DNA of 64,000 nucleotides. Origin: UBA6107 sp964533735 (GTDB lineage Bacteria > Chloroflexota > Anaerolineae > Anaerolineales > Anaerolineaceae). Below are positions 1-9,081 of this stretch, one piece after another (position 1 is the first letter of the stretch; each line of letters opens with the position of its first letter). Both the position numbers and the translations under genes were made by a program. The notes below the pieces were generated by a model. The model was not told the origin of the DNA. It ran no database searches and worked only from the letters and a program-made list of their open reading frames with translations. Location: positions 124,001 to 188,000 of the forward strand of contig CAZHMD010000003.1 of the NCBI GenBank assembly GCA_964533735.1, written 5' to 3'.

Positions 1-537
1 TCTGAGGCAACTGATAAACCAGTTTACAACTCTGAAGTTGAATCTACTTCCCCGGTGGATGAAGCGATGGAGTACGAGTCTGAAAATATTGAATCAGAAG
101 CAGACGAAGTGTTCATCGAACCAGATCTGACCGTTGAACCACTGTCCGAGGATGTGACGACCTGGAAACCGATACCTGCGGTTGAAGTAATGGCAAAGGC
201 AGAAGCCATTGAGACTCCAGTTCAGGAAATGCCAACCGCGGCAGGTTATTTGAATATAAAACCCGAATCTACGACCAACCTGCTTTTACGTGAAGATTCT
301 GAACACTTCCGAACCCGCTGGAATGAAATCCAGGGAAAATTTGTTGACGAACCTCGCGATGCAGTTCAACAAGCAGACGCGCTGGTATCTGAGGTAGTCG
401 ACCAAATCACCCGGATGTTTGCCACTGAACATGGCTCGCTCGAGAGTCAATGGAAACAGGGAAATGATGTCTCGACTGAGGATCTACGAAAGGCATTACA
501 ACATTACCGGGCTTTCTTTAATCGCCTGGTTGGTTAA
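1..537 (+). CDS. Conserved hypothetical protein, C-terminal part
   Basis: The reading frame is open from the first base of the window, so the true start lies upstream. The first ~90 visible residues are acidic and low in complexity (Glu, Asp, Ser, Thr, Pro), probably a disordered linker. The last ~80 residues form a compact helical module containing FRTRWNEIQ, FVDEPR, a run of Ala/Asp/Leu heptads and an ending like RKALQHYRAFFNRLVG. I recall this module at the C-terminus of many Chloroflexota and actinobacterial proteins with variable N-termini, where its function is unknown. The family resemblance is fairly clear; no enzymatic role can be assigned. A long inverted repeat 44 bases after the stop probably ends the transcript. 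Confidence 0.7.
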   Translation, partial: SEATDKPVYNSEVESTSPVDEAMEYESENIESEADEVFIEPDLTVEPLSEDVTTWKPIPAVEVMAKAEAIETPVQEMPTAAGYLNIKPESTTNLLLREDSEHFRTRWNEIQGKFVDEPRDAVQQADALVSEVVDQITRMFATEHGSLESQWKQGNDVSTEDLRKALQHYRAFFNRLVG

Positions 538-580
538 TGCGCACTATCTTAAACCCTTGAGGTTCATTTTGAGTGTTTAC

Positions 581-644
581 TCTTCCGGGCAGAATACCAA
601 GTTATATGAGTTGATTTGGCTGTTTCATATTCCTGCCCGGAAGA
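581..644 (+). terminator. Long inverted repeat, probable terminator
   Basis: The arms 581-596 and 628-644 are complementary over 16-17 bases with a single bulge. The loop is about 31 bases and the hairpin is followed by a short T run (CCTTTT). It lies between the stop at 537 and the next gene start at 773, so it fits an intrinsic terminator, though the loop is longer than usual. Confidence 0.55.
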
Positions 645-772
645 CCTTTTAGCAGCAGTACCGGAACCAGTAACCCTAACTATAAATAATCGTTGGAAAG
701 ATTTTCAAGTCAAAATGAGATAAATTACCCGCCTAAATGCGTGAGGTAAACGGTCGAAAAAGGAGTGGTGAG

Positions 773-1947
773 ATGTCCCATTACAAATATGTGATCGTCG
801 GTGGGGGAATGACCGCGGATTCTGCAATACAGGGAATTCGGGAATTGGACTCTACTGGTGGTATCGCATTAATAGGAGATGACCCCAACCCGCCTTATAA
901 CCGGCCACCACTTTCAAAAGGACTCTGGAAAGGAAAAACGCTCGATTCCATCTGGCGCAAATCAACCGATCCTTTGGTGCAATTATTCCTCGGGAAGACG
1001 GTCAACTCCATAGAACCAAAAAAGCAAACGATCCGGGATAACGATGGAAAGATGTATACCTATGAAAAACTGCTCCTGGCAACTGGCGGAGCTCCGCGTA
1101 AGCTTCCTTTCGGTGGTGAAACATCATTTACTTCCGCGGTCTTGAAGATTATCAAAAACTGCGCGCGATGTGTAATAAAAACAAACATTTTGGTGTGATT
1201 GGCGGCGGATTTATTGGGTCCGAGATTGCCGCTGCCTTGTCTATGAACAATGAGAAAGTGACGATGGTGTTCCCTGAAGAAGGAATCGGAGCAAAAGTTT
1301 ATCCAAAGGAAATCTCTCACTATATAAATGATTATTACCGCGCCAAAGGTGTAGAAGTGATGACCGGGGTGAATGTAATTGACCTCAAGAAAGACAAAGA
1401 TGCGCTTTCACTCGTCACGGATAAGGATCAACGTATTCCTGTGGACGTTGTGATCGCAGGGATCGGGCTTGTCCCGAACATTGAATTAGCCCGCACCGCT
1501 GGTTTAAAAGTCGAAAAAGGAATATCCGTAGATCGTGAGCTGCGTACCAATGACCCCGATATCTTCGCTGCCGGAGACGTGGCAGAATTCCTCCAACCTG
1601 AGTTAGGAAAACGCGTGCGGATTGAACACGAAGATAATGCCAATACAATGGGCAAACAAGCCGGAAGGAATATGGCGGGTGCGAGCGAACTCTACCACCA
1701 TCTTTCCTATTTTTATTCCGACTTGTTTGAACTTGGTTATGAAGCTGTTGGTGAGTTGGACTCCTGCATGGAAATCTTTATGGATTGGAAAGAACGTTTC
1801 AAGAAAGGTGTGATCTATTACTTAGCTGAGGGAAGGGTGCGTGGGGTGCTGTTATGGAATATATGGGATACTGTTCCCGCTGCCCGTGGCTTAATCGGCG
1901 AAGCAGGACCCTTCAAGCCGGCGGATTTGAAAAACCGGTTGGCATAA
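773..1947 (+). pseudogene. FAD-dependent NAD(P)H oxidoreductase with a -1 frameshift
   Basis: Together the two reading frames encode one ~390-aa two-dinucleotide-binding oxidoreductase of the ferredoxin/rubredoxin/nitrite-reductase NAD(P)H type (AIF-like). The N-terminal half (773 to about 1120) has the FAD motif VGGGMTA, the usual NRPPLSKGLW segment and LLLATGG. The C-terminal half has the NAD motif VIGGGFIGSE, then the FAD-contacting IFAAGDVAEF and a Reductase_C-like end. The frames change at an A run near 1119-1121: adding one A would restore a reading through I-Y-F-R-x-L-E-D-Y-Q-K-L-R-A-M into the second half. The start at 773 has AGGAG eight bases upstream. Everything except one base is intact, so this is either a very recent pseudogene or a sequencing error. 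The electron partner is unknown; the next gene is a pterin dehydratase. Confidence 0.8.
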
Positions 1948-2003
1948 GCAGGGAGAGTGGTGGTTTCTATTGTGGGATGAAATGACAAAAACCAGGAGAA
2001 GAA

Positions 2004-2384
2004 ATGAGTGAACTAGCTAAACTCCAGTGCAGCCCGGTATCAAAAGTAACTCCCAAACTAAGTGACGAGGAAGTAAAGAAACTCTTTGACCAGATCGCGG
2101 GATGGTCATTGTATATGAAAGAGGGTGAACCGCGCCTGGAGAAAACATTCAAATTCCCTGATTTTGACCAGGCGATTGCATTCACGAATCTTATTGCGCA
2201 TGAAGCAGCAAAAGAAGACCATCATCCAGCCCTATTGACTGAATGGGGAAAAGTGACGGTCACCTGGTGGACTCATGTAGTCAAAGGGATGCACAAGAAT
2301 GACTTCATCATGGCTGCAAAAACAGACAAGGCGTTCGGTGGTTTTAAGAGTTCCAAGTTACAACTTCAAAGAATTCCTAAATAG
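2004..2384 (+). CDS. Pterin-4a-carbinolamine dehydratase
   Basis: This 126-aa protein belongs to the PCD/DCoH family, which dehydrates 4a-hydroxy-tetrahydropterin to regenerate the cofactor. The family signature is clear: an E-D-H-H-P-A cluster followed by a spaced TWWTH, giving the His-His-Pro and distal His of the active site at about residues 73-75 and 92. Upstream, GWSLYMKEGEPRLEKTFKF matches the usual N-terminal strand region. There is a good AGGAG site before the ATG. Length is slightly above the ~100 aa norm because of a 20-residue N-terminal extension. No aromatic amino-acid hydroxylase is present in the window, so the role could instead be in molybdopterin or folate chemistry, as proposed for PCD genes in bacteria lacking hydroxylases. 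Confidence 0.9.
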   Translation: MSELAKLQCSPVSKVTPKLSDEEVKKLFDQIAGWSLYMKEGEPRLEKTFKFPDFDQAIAFTNLIAHEAAKEDHHPALLTEWGKVTVTWWTHVVKGMHKNDFIMAAKTDKAFGGFKSSKLQLQRIPK

Positions 2385-2464
2385 TATAGGTAAACAAACG
2401 TGGAATTTAAAGGGTTTTAATGCAATGTAGTTAATATGATTTCACTCGAAAAAGGATTCTCCGC

Positions 2465-2866
2465 TTACTTTTGGAGTTGTTGTTTTCTTACTTCCACGAC
2501 ATCTTCGATATCGCCATAAAAAAGCTGGAATTTCTTCTTATCCATACTTGAGGGTTCAAAAGGCATGGTTGTGGTTGTAATACTGCCGGGCTCGCAACTA
2601 ATGGAACATTGACCGCAGAAAATACACCTGCTCAGATCGTACTGCATAACCAGCCGGTTTTCTTTCCCCTCAACCTTGATCATTTTGATGGCGTTACTCG
2701 GGCAGTCTTCCTGGCAATACATGCAAGCCGTGCAAGTCTTGTAATCCCAGGTGATCATGCCGTTAAGGTGCGCGGGAACCCTGACCCTGAATTCAAGAGG
2801 ACCGGTATCAGAAGGTTTTTTCTTAAGCGAAACCATAATATCCCCAAAAACGGATCCGATTGTCAT
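2465..2866 (-). CDS. 2x[4Fe-4S] ferredoxin, NuoI/HyfH-like
   Basis: This 133-aa protein carries two classical cluster motifs, CTACMYCQEDCP and CIFCGQCSISCEP, separated by about 25 residues. That is the arrangement found in NuoI, HyfH and related hydrogenase or complex-I ferredoxin subunits. The C-terminal tail is polar and basic. I place the start at the ATG at 2866 because GGGAGGG lies seven bases before it; a TTG two codons earlier is too close to that site. It is the last gene in the same orientation as the hydrogenase operon, 140 bases beyond the CBS-domain gene. A role as a low-potential electron carrier for the HdrA/Mvh system is an inference from position. Confidence 0.8.
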   Translation of the reverse strand: MTIGSVFGDIMVSLKKKPSDTGPLEFRVRVPAHLNGMITWDYKTCTACMYCQEDCPSNAIKMIKVEGKENRLVMQYDLSRCIFCGQCSISCEPGSITTTTMPFEPSSMDKKKFQLFYGDIEDVVEVRKQQLQK

Positions 2867-3006
2867 AGCCAAGCCCTCCCATGTTCACTGAACGATGGTA
2901 CCTTATTGCATGAAATGACAATTGATTTGTGTCCAAAGTTACTTTCCACAATTTTCTGGTTATCAACTCTCAAAACCTGATACTTCTACGACCCGATGGA
3001 AGGGGT

Positions 3007-3450
3007 TTATTCTCCGTAACCGATACCTAGTATATATTTCTCCATGTTGGTAATGAGCAAGTTCTTGTCTTCAATTAATAGTTTAACAACATCTCCAATA
3101 CTAATCAATCCCATCAATTGACCATCCTTCAACACCGGTAAATGGCGTACGCGCTGGTTGGTCATGATTGCCATGCATTCATCGATGGATAGTTCTGGCG
3201 AAATGAAAAACACCTCCGGGGTCATCAATTGGCGAACAGGTATATCCAAATCAAGGTTCTTATTTTGTGCTACCTTTCTCACAAAATCTCTTTCAGAGAA
3301 AACACCTACGATTGTTTTTTCTTCAATGACAAGCACAGCGCCGATTTTTTTCTCTGCCATCAACTCCAAGGCGTCAATCACCTGCGTATCAGGACCAACT
3401 GTATAGACCACACTCCCCTTAACTCGCAGCAAAGTGGAAACCAGGTTCAT
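3007..3450 (-). CDS. Tandem CBS-domain protein
   Basis: The protein has ~147 residues and consists of two CBS domains with almost nothing else. The first contains AEKKIGAVLVIEEKTIVGVFSERDFVRKV and the second NQRVRHLPVLKDGQLMGLISIGDVVK, both showing the hydrophobic strands and the G-(I/V)-(F/I)-S-x-x-D ligand loop. Stand-alone CBS pairs bind adenosine nucleotides or NADH and act as energy sensors. There are two adjacent ATGs after AAAGGAGG; the second (3450) has the better spacing, and 3453 is the alternative. It lies 143 bases after the hydrogenase maturation protease and before a ferredoxin, on the same strand, so it may sense adenylate or redox state for the operon. That link is inference. 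Confidence 0.85.
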   Translation of the reverse strand: MNLVSTLLRVKGSVVYTVGPDTQVIDALELMAEKKIGAVLVIEEKTIVGVFSERDFVRKVAQNKNLDLDIPVRQLMTPEVFFISPELSIDECMAIMTNQRVRHLPVLKDGQLMGLISIGDVVKLLIEDKNLLITNMEKYILGIGYGE

Positions 3451-3596
3451 CATTACCTCCTTTGTTACAAAAATGTGGTCCTAAGCACCTGTTCAGTTTT
3501 TGAACGCTTTACTCCGCAATCGCCATCAGGTTATGGGGTAATTCCTTCTTCATTTACTCTGTGGATGACGACATTTAAGCAATGGATGCGTGAAAG

Positions 3597-4076
3597 TTAA
3601 GTGGATATCAACTCCTCCTGATTAATCCAATTCGATGCCAACAGCAGCACCTGCGGAATACCTGCCTCCACTGGTGCCGACAATCGGTCGGAGAATTCAA
3701 ATTTGGGTTCAATTTCCACTGCCAGGATGTCAACCTGATGCGGTAATTCAACGTTCATCTGCCTCCCAAACTCGAGTGCAGTTTTTAACGACCCATCGTG
3801 GGGAGAATTCACTGTATACGATGGAATCTCATCAAGGGTCAATTTTCGAACGGCACCCGGTTTCAAGCCGCTGCCAGTGATGGAATCGATGATGAGCACC
3901 CGGTCGTATCCGATCAAGCGTTCCATCAACGAGATCCCACCGCGAAAAAACTGGATCACCTCAACCATTGCCATCCCTTGCGGACTAAATGCAGCTTCGA
4001 TCGCCTCGGCGCACCTGCAACCGATGGCGTCATCCCCCATGATCGGATTCCCCAAACCCACGATCAATGATTTCAT
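3597..4076 (-). CDS. [NiFe]-hydrogenase maturation protease (HyaD/HycI family)
   Basis: This 159-aa endopeptidase should remove the C-terminal peptide of the hydrogenase large subunit after nickel insertion. The N-terminal signature LIVGLGNPIMGDDAIG, the acidic residue in ECA/AEAIEAA, and VLIIDSITGSG with its Asp are typical of the nickel-sensing protease fold. The start at 4076 is chosen because the family begins directly with M-K-S-L-I-V-G-L-G-N; a longer reading frame would run into the hydrogenase gene. It begins four bases after the mvhA stop, so the two are probably translated together. MvhA does carry the cleavable tail this enzyme needs. No hypA-F genes are in the window. Confidence 0.9.
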   Translation of the reverse strand: MKSLIVGLGNPIMGDDAIGCRCAEAIEAAFSPQGMAMVEVIQFFRGGISLMERLIGYDRVLIIDSITGSGLKPGAVRKLTLDEIPSYTVNSPHDGSLKTALEFGRQMNVELPHQVDILAVEIEPKFEFSDRLSAPVEAGIPQVLLLASNWINQEELIST

Positions 4077-4080
4077 GTCC

Positions 4081-5550
4081 TCAATCTCGAGTGACCACGT
4101 CCAGGATCGATCCATCCACATCGTGGATGATCACTTTCAACGGCATCTTGCCCGGCAGTGAATGGGTGGCACAGCCAAAACACGGATCGTATGCCCGAAA
4201 CGCCATTTCGATCATATTGAGTACGGGTTCTGTGACTTCGTTGCCTTTTTTGATCAGGTTCTTTGCGGCTTTGTTTACCGACATGGCGATGGAAGCCATA
4301 TTATTGGTTGTACCCACTATCAAGTTCACTTTGGTTAAAATACCACGTTCATCAGTACAGTAGTGGTGGGTCAGCGTTCCGCGGGGAGCTTCAACAATAC
4401 CCACGCCCTCAGTCGGTTTTTCCGTCGGGACGGTGTGGAAATGTGGAGAGGTGATCTCCGGATCTGTTGCCAGCTCCACCCACCTCTCGGCAGCGTACAA
4501 CAATTCTATGAGACGCGCCCAATGGGTTGCCAGCCTCTGGTGTACGGGTTTTCCTCCCATTGTGGTGTAGAACTTGTCGAATTCTGCCTGTGCCAGGGGC
4601 GTCGCCATGCCGTCAGAGGCATTTAATCTTGAAAGTGGTGTGGCAGCATAGACACCTGAATCCTTGCCATCGACAAAACCCTTCCACCCGACTTTCTTGA
4701 GGTATGGGAATTTGATGTACGACCAGGGTTCGACTCTCTCTGCGATCCAATCCATATATTCGGTCGGACCGTATTTGCCGATGCGCTCGCCATCTGGCGA
4801 CATAACGCTGACTTTGCCGTCGTAGAAGTTCACCTTATTATTATCGTCAACAGTGCCAATGTAATAGGTGCGGTGAGTGTAAATATCACCAACGATGAGA
4901 TCTAGGTAGGCTTTATTCCCCAGAACAATATCATTAAAGAGCTTTAGCGAGAATTGGGCAAACTCGATTGCCCATCGTCCCATTTTCTCGATCTCCACAC
5001 GCTGCTCTTCGGTGATCCCGGTGGTCTGTCCGCCCGGGATGGCTGTACAGGGGTGTACTTTACGGCCTCCAATGGTTTCGATGACCGAGTGACCATACTT
5101 TCGCGCCTGGATGACCTTGCCGCCGATTTCAAGCCCGACTTTATGGATCACGCCTAGAATATTGCGTTCGGCAACCGGTGCATCCGGACCCATGACAAAA
5201 TCCGGTCCAGCGAGCGCATAAAAGTGGGTGGTGTGGTCTGTGACATAAAAAGCGCTGTACAATAACTCTCGCAGCATTTTTGCTGTGCGAGGGATCTCAA
5301 CATGGTAAACCGCATCCGCAGCTTTGGCAGCTGCCATGTGATGCGCTTCCGGGCAGACACCGCAAATGCGGTTGGTTAATAATGGCATTTCCTCAACCGG
5401 GCGACCAACGCAAAAACGTTCGAAACCGCGCAGTTCTGGAATCTGGAAATAGGTGTTCTCAACCTCGCCATTTTTATCCAGGAAAATCTCAATCTTGCCG
5501 TGTCCTTCGAGTCGGGTGATGGGATCAATTGATATTCGTCTTTGCTCCAT
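4081..5550 (-). CDS. mvhA: [NiFe]-hydrogenase large subunit, F420-non-reducing (Mvh) type
   Basis: The 489-aa protein is the catalytic subunit of a group-3c-like cytosolic hydrogenase. Both nickel-binding motifs are present: RICGVCPEAHH (Cys63, Cys66) and DPCFGCATH near the end (Cys457, Cys460). All four ligands are cysteine; there is no in-frame TGA, so this is not a selenium hydrogenase. After the final His463 a 26-residue tail follows, the peptide normally removed by the protease encoded immediately downstream. ITRLEGHGKIEIFL near the N-terminus is also characteristic. The AGGAG site is well spaced. Order mvhD-mvhG-mvhA directly after hdrA matches the MvhADG-Hdr arrangement of methanogens and some bacteria, where H2 electrons are bifurcated through HdrA. 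Direction here (H2 uptake or evolution) cannot be read from sequence. Confidence 0.93.
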   Translation of the reverse strand: MEQRRISIDPITRLEGHGKIEIFLDKNGEVENTYFQIPELRGFERFCVGRPVEEMPLLTNRICGVCPEAHHMAAAKAADAVYHVEIPRTAKMLRELLYSAFYVTDHTTHFYALAGPDFVMGPDAPVAERNILGVIHKVGLEIGGKVIQARKYGHSVIETIGGRKVHPCTAIPGGQTTGITEEQRVEIEKMGRWAIEFAQFSLKLFNDIVLGNKAYLDLIVGDIYTHRTYYIGTVDDNNKVNFYDGKVSVMSPDGERIGKYGPTEYMDWIAERVEPWSYIKFPYLKKVGWKGFVDGKDSGVYAATPLSRLNASDGMATPLAQAEFDKFYTTMGGKPVHQRLATHWARLIELLYAAERWVELATDPEITSPHFHTVPTEKPTEGVGIVEAPRGTLTHHYCTDERGILTKVNLIVGTTNNMASIAMSVNKAAKNLIKKGNEVTEPVLNMIEMAFRAYDPCFGCATHSLPGKMPLKVIIHDVDGSILDVVTRD

Positions 5551-5559
5551 GATTGTCTC

Positions 5560-6555
5560 CTATTCACCTTTCCAAGAATACTTACTGGATCGCAGCAGGG
5601 ATTTCGCCAGATTGAACCTGTAGAATTGCCCTGCCGGATCAGGCAAAGTATCCAGTATTTTTTCGATCTCAACGGGATCGTTACTATCGATGACGGATGC
5701 AAAGGCAGACATGAGGCGGGCACCGTAATCAATAACGCCATTGGCAGGTCCATAGCACCCGATGCATTGTGCTCCAACTACAGGGCAGCGTGCGTTACAA
5801 CCCGACCTGGTGGCTGGTCCGTTGCATGGGATCCCCTGTTCCAGCAGGCAGTTCTCCGCATCGATAAGGGCAACATCCTGGATGCGCTGAAATTCCTTGA
5901 TCTTCTTCTCATTTCTCAAGCGTAGGCATTCATCGCAAACTGTGGAAGGACCGGCGCCAATAACCGAACCTTTCGGTGGCAGTTCAGCCTTACCATTGAG
6001 CACCTGGATAACCAGATCGATGACCGCCTCAATCTGATGCGGTTCCGGCGGGCAGCCCGGCATGTAATAATCCACGTCGATCACCTGGTCCAGCGCTTTA
6101 AGTGTCTGGTACATCTTTGGCAGGTGGAGGTTTCCGAGCGGTGTCTCAAAGCTGGACTGCGGGAAGTTTTTTCCGGGATTTTCAGTACTCGGTGTGAAAT
6201 AAACGGTTTCAAACATCGACTTTACTGAGCTGAGATTCCCCAATCCGGGGATACCGCCTTCGGTTGCGCAAGAGCCAAAAGCCACCAGGATTTGAGATTT
6301 TTTTCTCAACAGTTTGGCGACTTCTGCATTTTCATCATTACGAATCCCGCCGTTGAAAAGGGTTAACAGGATCGATTTATCCGGCATGTCTTTGACATCT
6401 TTATACTTGGCATCCATGGCTACCGGCCAAAAAACAACTTCAAAGTTGGCGTCAACTTCAAGGATTTTCTCATGGATGTTCAGAACTGAAATTGAACAAC
6501 CACCACAGGATGCCGCCCAATACATGGAGAATTTTGGTTTTCCGTTTGTGGACAT
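5560..6555 (-). CDS. mvhG: [NiFe]-hydrogenase small subunit, Mvh type
   Basis: This 331-aa iron-sulfur subunit passes electrons between the MvhA active site and MvhD/HdrA. The proximal-cluster motif is WAASCGGCSISVLN at residues 13-26, with further ligands in AFGSCATEGGIPG and MPGCPPEP. The C-terminal part supplies more cysteines (VCDECLRLRNE, LLEQGIPCNGPATRSGCNARCPVVGAQCIGC) for the medial and distal [4Fe-4S] clusters. There is no Tat signal, consistent with a cytosolic enzyme. Its ATG follows the mvhD stop codon without a gap, so translation is coupled. Length and motif order fit the F420-non-reducing hydrogenase small subunit rather than membrane-bound uptake hydrogenases. Confidence 0.92.
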   Translation of the reverse strand: MSTNGKPKFSMYWAASCGGCSISVLNIHEKILEVDANFEVVFWPVAMDAKYKDVKDMPDKSILLTLFNGGIRNDENAEVAKLLRKKSQILVAFGSCATEGGIPGLGNLSSVKSMFETVYFTPSTENPGKNFPQSSFETPLGNLHLPKMYQTLKALDQVIDVDYYMPGCPPEPHQIEAVIDLVIQVLNGKAELPPKGSVIGAGPSTVCDECLRLRNEKKIKEFQRIQDVALIDAENCLLEQGIPCNGPATRSGCNARCPVVGAQCIGCYGPANGVIDYGARLMSAFASVIDSNDPVEIEKILDTLPDPAGQFYRFNLAKSLLRSSKYSWKGE

Positions 6556-7035
6556 CTAGTTCTCCTCCACCATTTCTACGACCCGCTCAAAGATTCCCTC
6601 TTGTTTATTCCATTTTGGCCAATTGAGAGGTCCGAGTTCGCGTACTTCGTTGACAAAGATCTCGATCTCCCTAGCCAGGATCATACCTTCAGCCGCGCTT
6701 GCCCAAACCAACTTCAATCTGCCCGGTTCAACCCCCATTTGTTCCAGCGTGCGCTGGAGGAGCTTAAACCGCCTCATGGTCTTGTAATTCTGCTCTACGT
6801 AGTGGCAATCTCCCGGATGGCAGCCGGTGACCATTACACCATCCGCGCCTTCCGCGAAACCTTTGAGCACAAATTGCGGATCCAACCTCCCAGAACACAT
6901 CAGGCGGATCAAGCGGACATTGGGCGGATACTTGGCTCTTGCCAGCCCGGCGTTATCCGCTGCCCGATAGGAACACCAGTTACAGGTAAACCCCAGAATT
7001 GTCGGCTCGAACTGATTTTTTTCTTGTTCGCTCAT
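6556..7035 (-). CDS. mvhD: Hydrogenase iron-sulfur subunit linking to HdrA
   Basis: This 159-aa protein is the [2Fe-2S] linker that joins MvhAG to HdrA. The signature is FTCNWCSYRAADNAG near residue 16, LMCSGRLDP near 45 and VTGCHPGDCHY near 70, giving the family's conserved cysteines. MvhD-like domains also occur fused to HdrA or formate dehydrogenase. It stands between hdrA and mvhG, 21 bases after hdrA, and abuts the next gene. A good GAGG site precedes the ATG. Its presence is the main reason for assigning this hydrogenase to the HdrA-associated type rather than to an NAD-linked one. Confidence 0.92.
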   Translation of the reverse strand: MSEQEKNQFEPTILGFTCNWCSYRAADNAGLARAKYPPNVRLIRLMCSGRLDPQFVLKGFAEGADGVMVTGCHPGDCHYVEQNYKTMRRFKLLQRTLEQMGVEPGRLKLVWASAAEGMILAREIEIFVNEVRELGPLNWPKWNKQEGIFERVVEMVEEN

Positions 7036-7056
7036 GATGTCCTCTCTCTATAACCT

Positions 7057-9069
7057 CTACTTTGATAACTGCAATGAGGGGTCAAGGATTCCTTCTATTT
7101 GCGCCAGGATTTGTTGATCACTGTAATGAGTTCCTGAAATCGCCCCTGCTGGACAAGCCGCTACGCAGGTTCCACAACCCTGGCAGAGCGCCTGGTTCAC
7201 AACGCTGACCGCTTTAATATCATCAAATGTGATGGCGGTAAAAGGGCACATGTTGTTGCAGATACGGCAGCCGGAGCATTGGTCTTCATTGATCGAGGCT
7301 CTGATGGGTTCCATCATGACGTGCCCCTGTTCGATCTTGGAGATGACCCTGGCGGCTGCAGCTGCTCCTTGTGCAACACTGGCGGGAATATCTTTGGGAC
7401 CCTGGGCACAACCGGCAATATAGACACCATCTGTCATTGTGGCAACGGGGTCGAGTTTTGGATGCCGTTCAATCATCCAACCCTTGGCACCGCAGGCAAT
7501 TCCGAAGAGTTTGCCCACTTCCACCGCATCCTTCCGTGGTTCCAAACCTGCTGAGAGGATGACCATGTCTACGGGTATGCGTCTTTGGATGCCCGCAAGG
7601 GTGTCGTATACCTGGACAACCAGTTTTCCCTTTTCATCAGGGAGCCGGGCGACATCAGTGATTTCTCCCACCTTTCCACGTACAAACAGGATACCTTCAT
7701 CAAGGACCTTGTTATAGAACTCCTCGTAATCCTTTTGAGGTGTGCGGATATCGATATAAAAGTTGTATACCTGCGCTCCTGTTCTTTCGTGCGCGAGGTG
7801 AGCAAATTTTATCGACTGCATACAGCAGATGGATGAGCAATATTCGTTGTAATTCTTGTCTCGGCTGCCAACGCAATGTACCACTGCGATGGTTTCAGGT
7901 TTTCGACCGTCCTTGAGGAGGATCTCCCCGCCAGTCGGACCGGAAGCGTTTGTGAGGCGCTCAAATTCTAAGTTGGTGATGACATTGGGTAATTTTCCGT
8001 AGCCGTACTGCGGAATGCGTTTTGAATCAAACAAGTCGTATCCTGTTGCCAGGATGATATTGCCAACTTTGTAATCCAGAATTTGATCTTCCTGGGTGTA
8101 GTCGATTGCGCCGGTTGGGCACACCTTTTGGCAGACCTGGCATTTCCCGGATTGGAAGAACAGACAATTTTCGGTATCAAGGACAGGTTTATTGGGAACT
8201 GCCTGAGGGAACGGGACATAGATGGCTTTGCGTTTTGCCATGCCCACTTCAAAGGCATTATCCGTAACCCTTTTGGGGCATTTCTCCTGGCAGACCAGGC
8301 AGCCGGTGCACAAGGATTCAGTCACCATGGTAGCTTTTTTGCGGACTTTTATGTCGAAATTTCCGACGTATCCATCTACCGACTCAACCTCACTCCAGGT
8401 ATGCAGAGTGATATTGGGATGATTGCCAACATCAAACATTTTCGGTGTGAGAATACAAGCGGAACAATCCAGAGTCGGGAAGGTCTTATCAAACTGCGCC
8501 ATGTGCCCGCCAATGGAAGGCTCTCTTTCCACAAGAATAACATGGTGTCCGCTATCAGCAATCTCGAGGGCAGCCTGGATCCCCGCCACGCCGCCACCAA
8601 CCACGAGCGTAGCCGGGTCAATGTTGACGCTGAGTGCTTCAAGGGAGGCGTGATTGAGCACCCTCCGGATAGCACCACTCACCAGGGCTTTCGATTTGAT
8701 GGTGGCTTCCACCTTGTCTTTTGTTACCCAGGCCACGTGCTCACGGATCGAGGCCATTTCAAACAAGTATGGGTTAAGACCCGCGCGATTACAGGCTCCC
8801 CTGAATGTCTTTTCATGTAAATGGGGGGAGCATGCCGCCACTACCACCTTTGTAAGACCTAATTCCTTAATGTCATTTTCAATCAGTTCCTGCCCGGGGC
8901 TGGAGCACATAAACTTATAATCCCGGCTAATTTCTACATCATGGAATTTTTCTTTTGCCCAACGGGCTACTTCTTCCACATCCACCACACCGGCGATGTT
9001 ACTTCCGCAATGACAGACGTACACTCCAACTTTTTCCTTCACACTTGCCTCCATTTCTCCGTGATACAT
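7057..9069 (-). CDS. hdrA: HdrA-like flavin/iron-sulfur electron-bifurcation subunit
   Basis: This 670-aa protein matches HdrA of heterodisulfide reductase. The N-terminal domain begins GVYVCHCGSNI. An FAD-binding Rossmann motif VVGGGVAGIQAALEIA lies at about 155-171, followed by the HdrA hallmark SIGGHMAQFDKTFPTLDCSACILTPKM. A cluster motif CTGCLVCQEKCP occurs near 254, and two ferredoxin-type clusters sit at the C-terminus (Cys598/601/604/608 and Cys629/632/635/639). In characterised systems HdrA bifurcates electrons at its FAD between ferredoxin and a disulfide or other acceptor. Here the partner is probably the HdrD-like protein at the head of the operon. The start could be 9069 or the second Met at 9054; neither has an ideal ribosome site. 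Confidence 0.92.
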   Translation of the reverse strand: MYHGEMEASVKEKVGVYVCHCGSNIAGVVDVEEVARWAKEKFHDVEISRDYKFMCSSPGQELIENDIKELGLTKVVVAACSPHLHEKTFRGACNRAGLNPYLFEMASIREHVAWVTKDKVEATIKSKALVSGAIRRVLNHASLEALSVNIDPATLVVGGGVAGIQAALEIADSGHHVILVEREPSIGGHMAQFDKTFPTLDCSACILTPKMFDVGNHPNITLHTWSEVESVDGYVGNFDIKVRKKATMVTESLCTGCLVCQEKCPKRVTDNAFEVGMAKRKAIYVPFPQAVPNKPVLDTENCLFFQSGKCQVCQKVCPTGAIDYTQEDQILDYKVGNIILATGYDLFDSKRIPQYGYGKLPNVITNLEFERLTNASGPTGGEILLKDGRKPETIAVVHCVGSRDKNYNEYCSSICCMQSIKFAHLAHERTGAQVYNFYIDIRTPQKDYEEFYNKVLDEGILFVRGKVGEITDVARLPDEKGKLVVQVYDTLAGIQRRIPVDMVILSAGLEPRKDAVEVGKLFGIACGAKGWMIERHPKLDPVATMTDGVYIAGCAQGPKDIPASVAQGAAAAARVISKIEQGHVMMEPIRASINEDQCSGCRICNNMCPFTAITFDDIKAVSVVNQALCQGCGTCVAACPAGAISGTHYSDQQILAQIEGILDPSLQLSK

Positions 9070-9081
9070 CTCAAAGACAAA

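Noticed and set aside
4081..5550. Selenocysteine in the hydrogenase large subunit, as in VhuU-type enzymes
   Set aside because: Both nickel-binding motifs have all four cysteines and there is no in-frame TGA.
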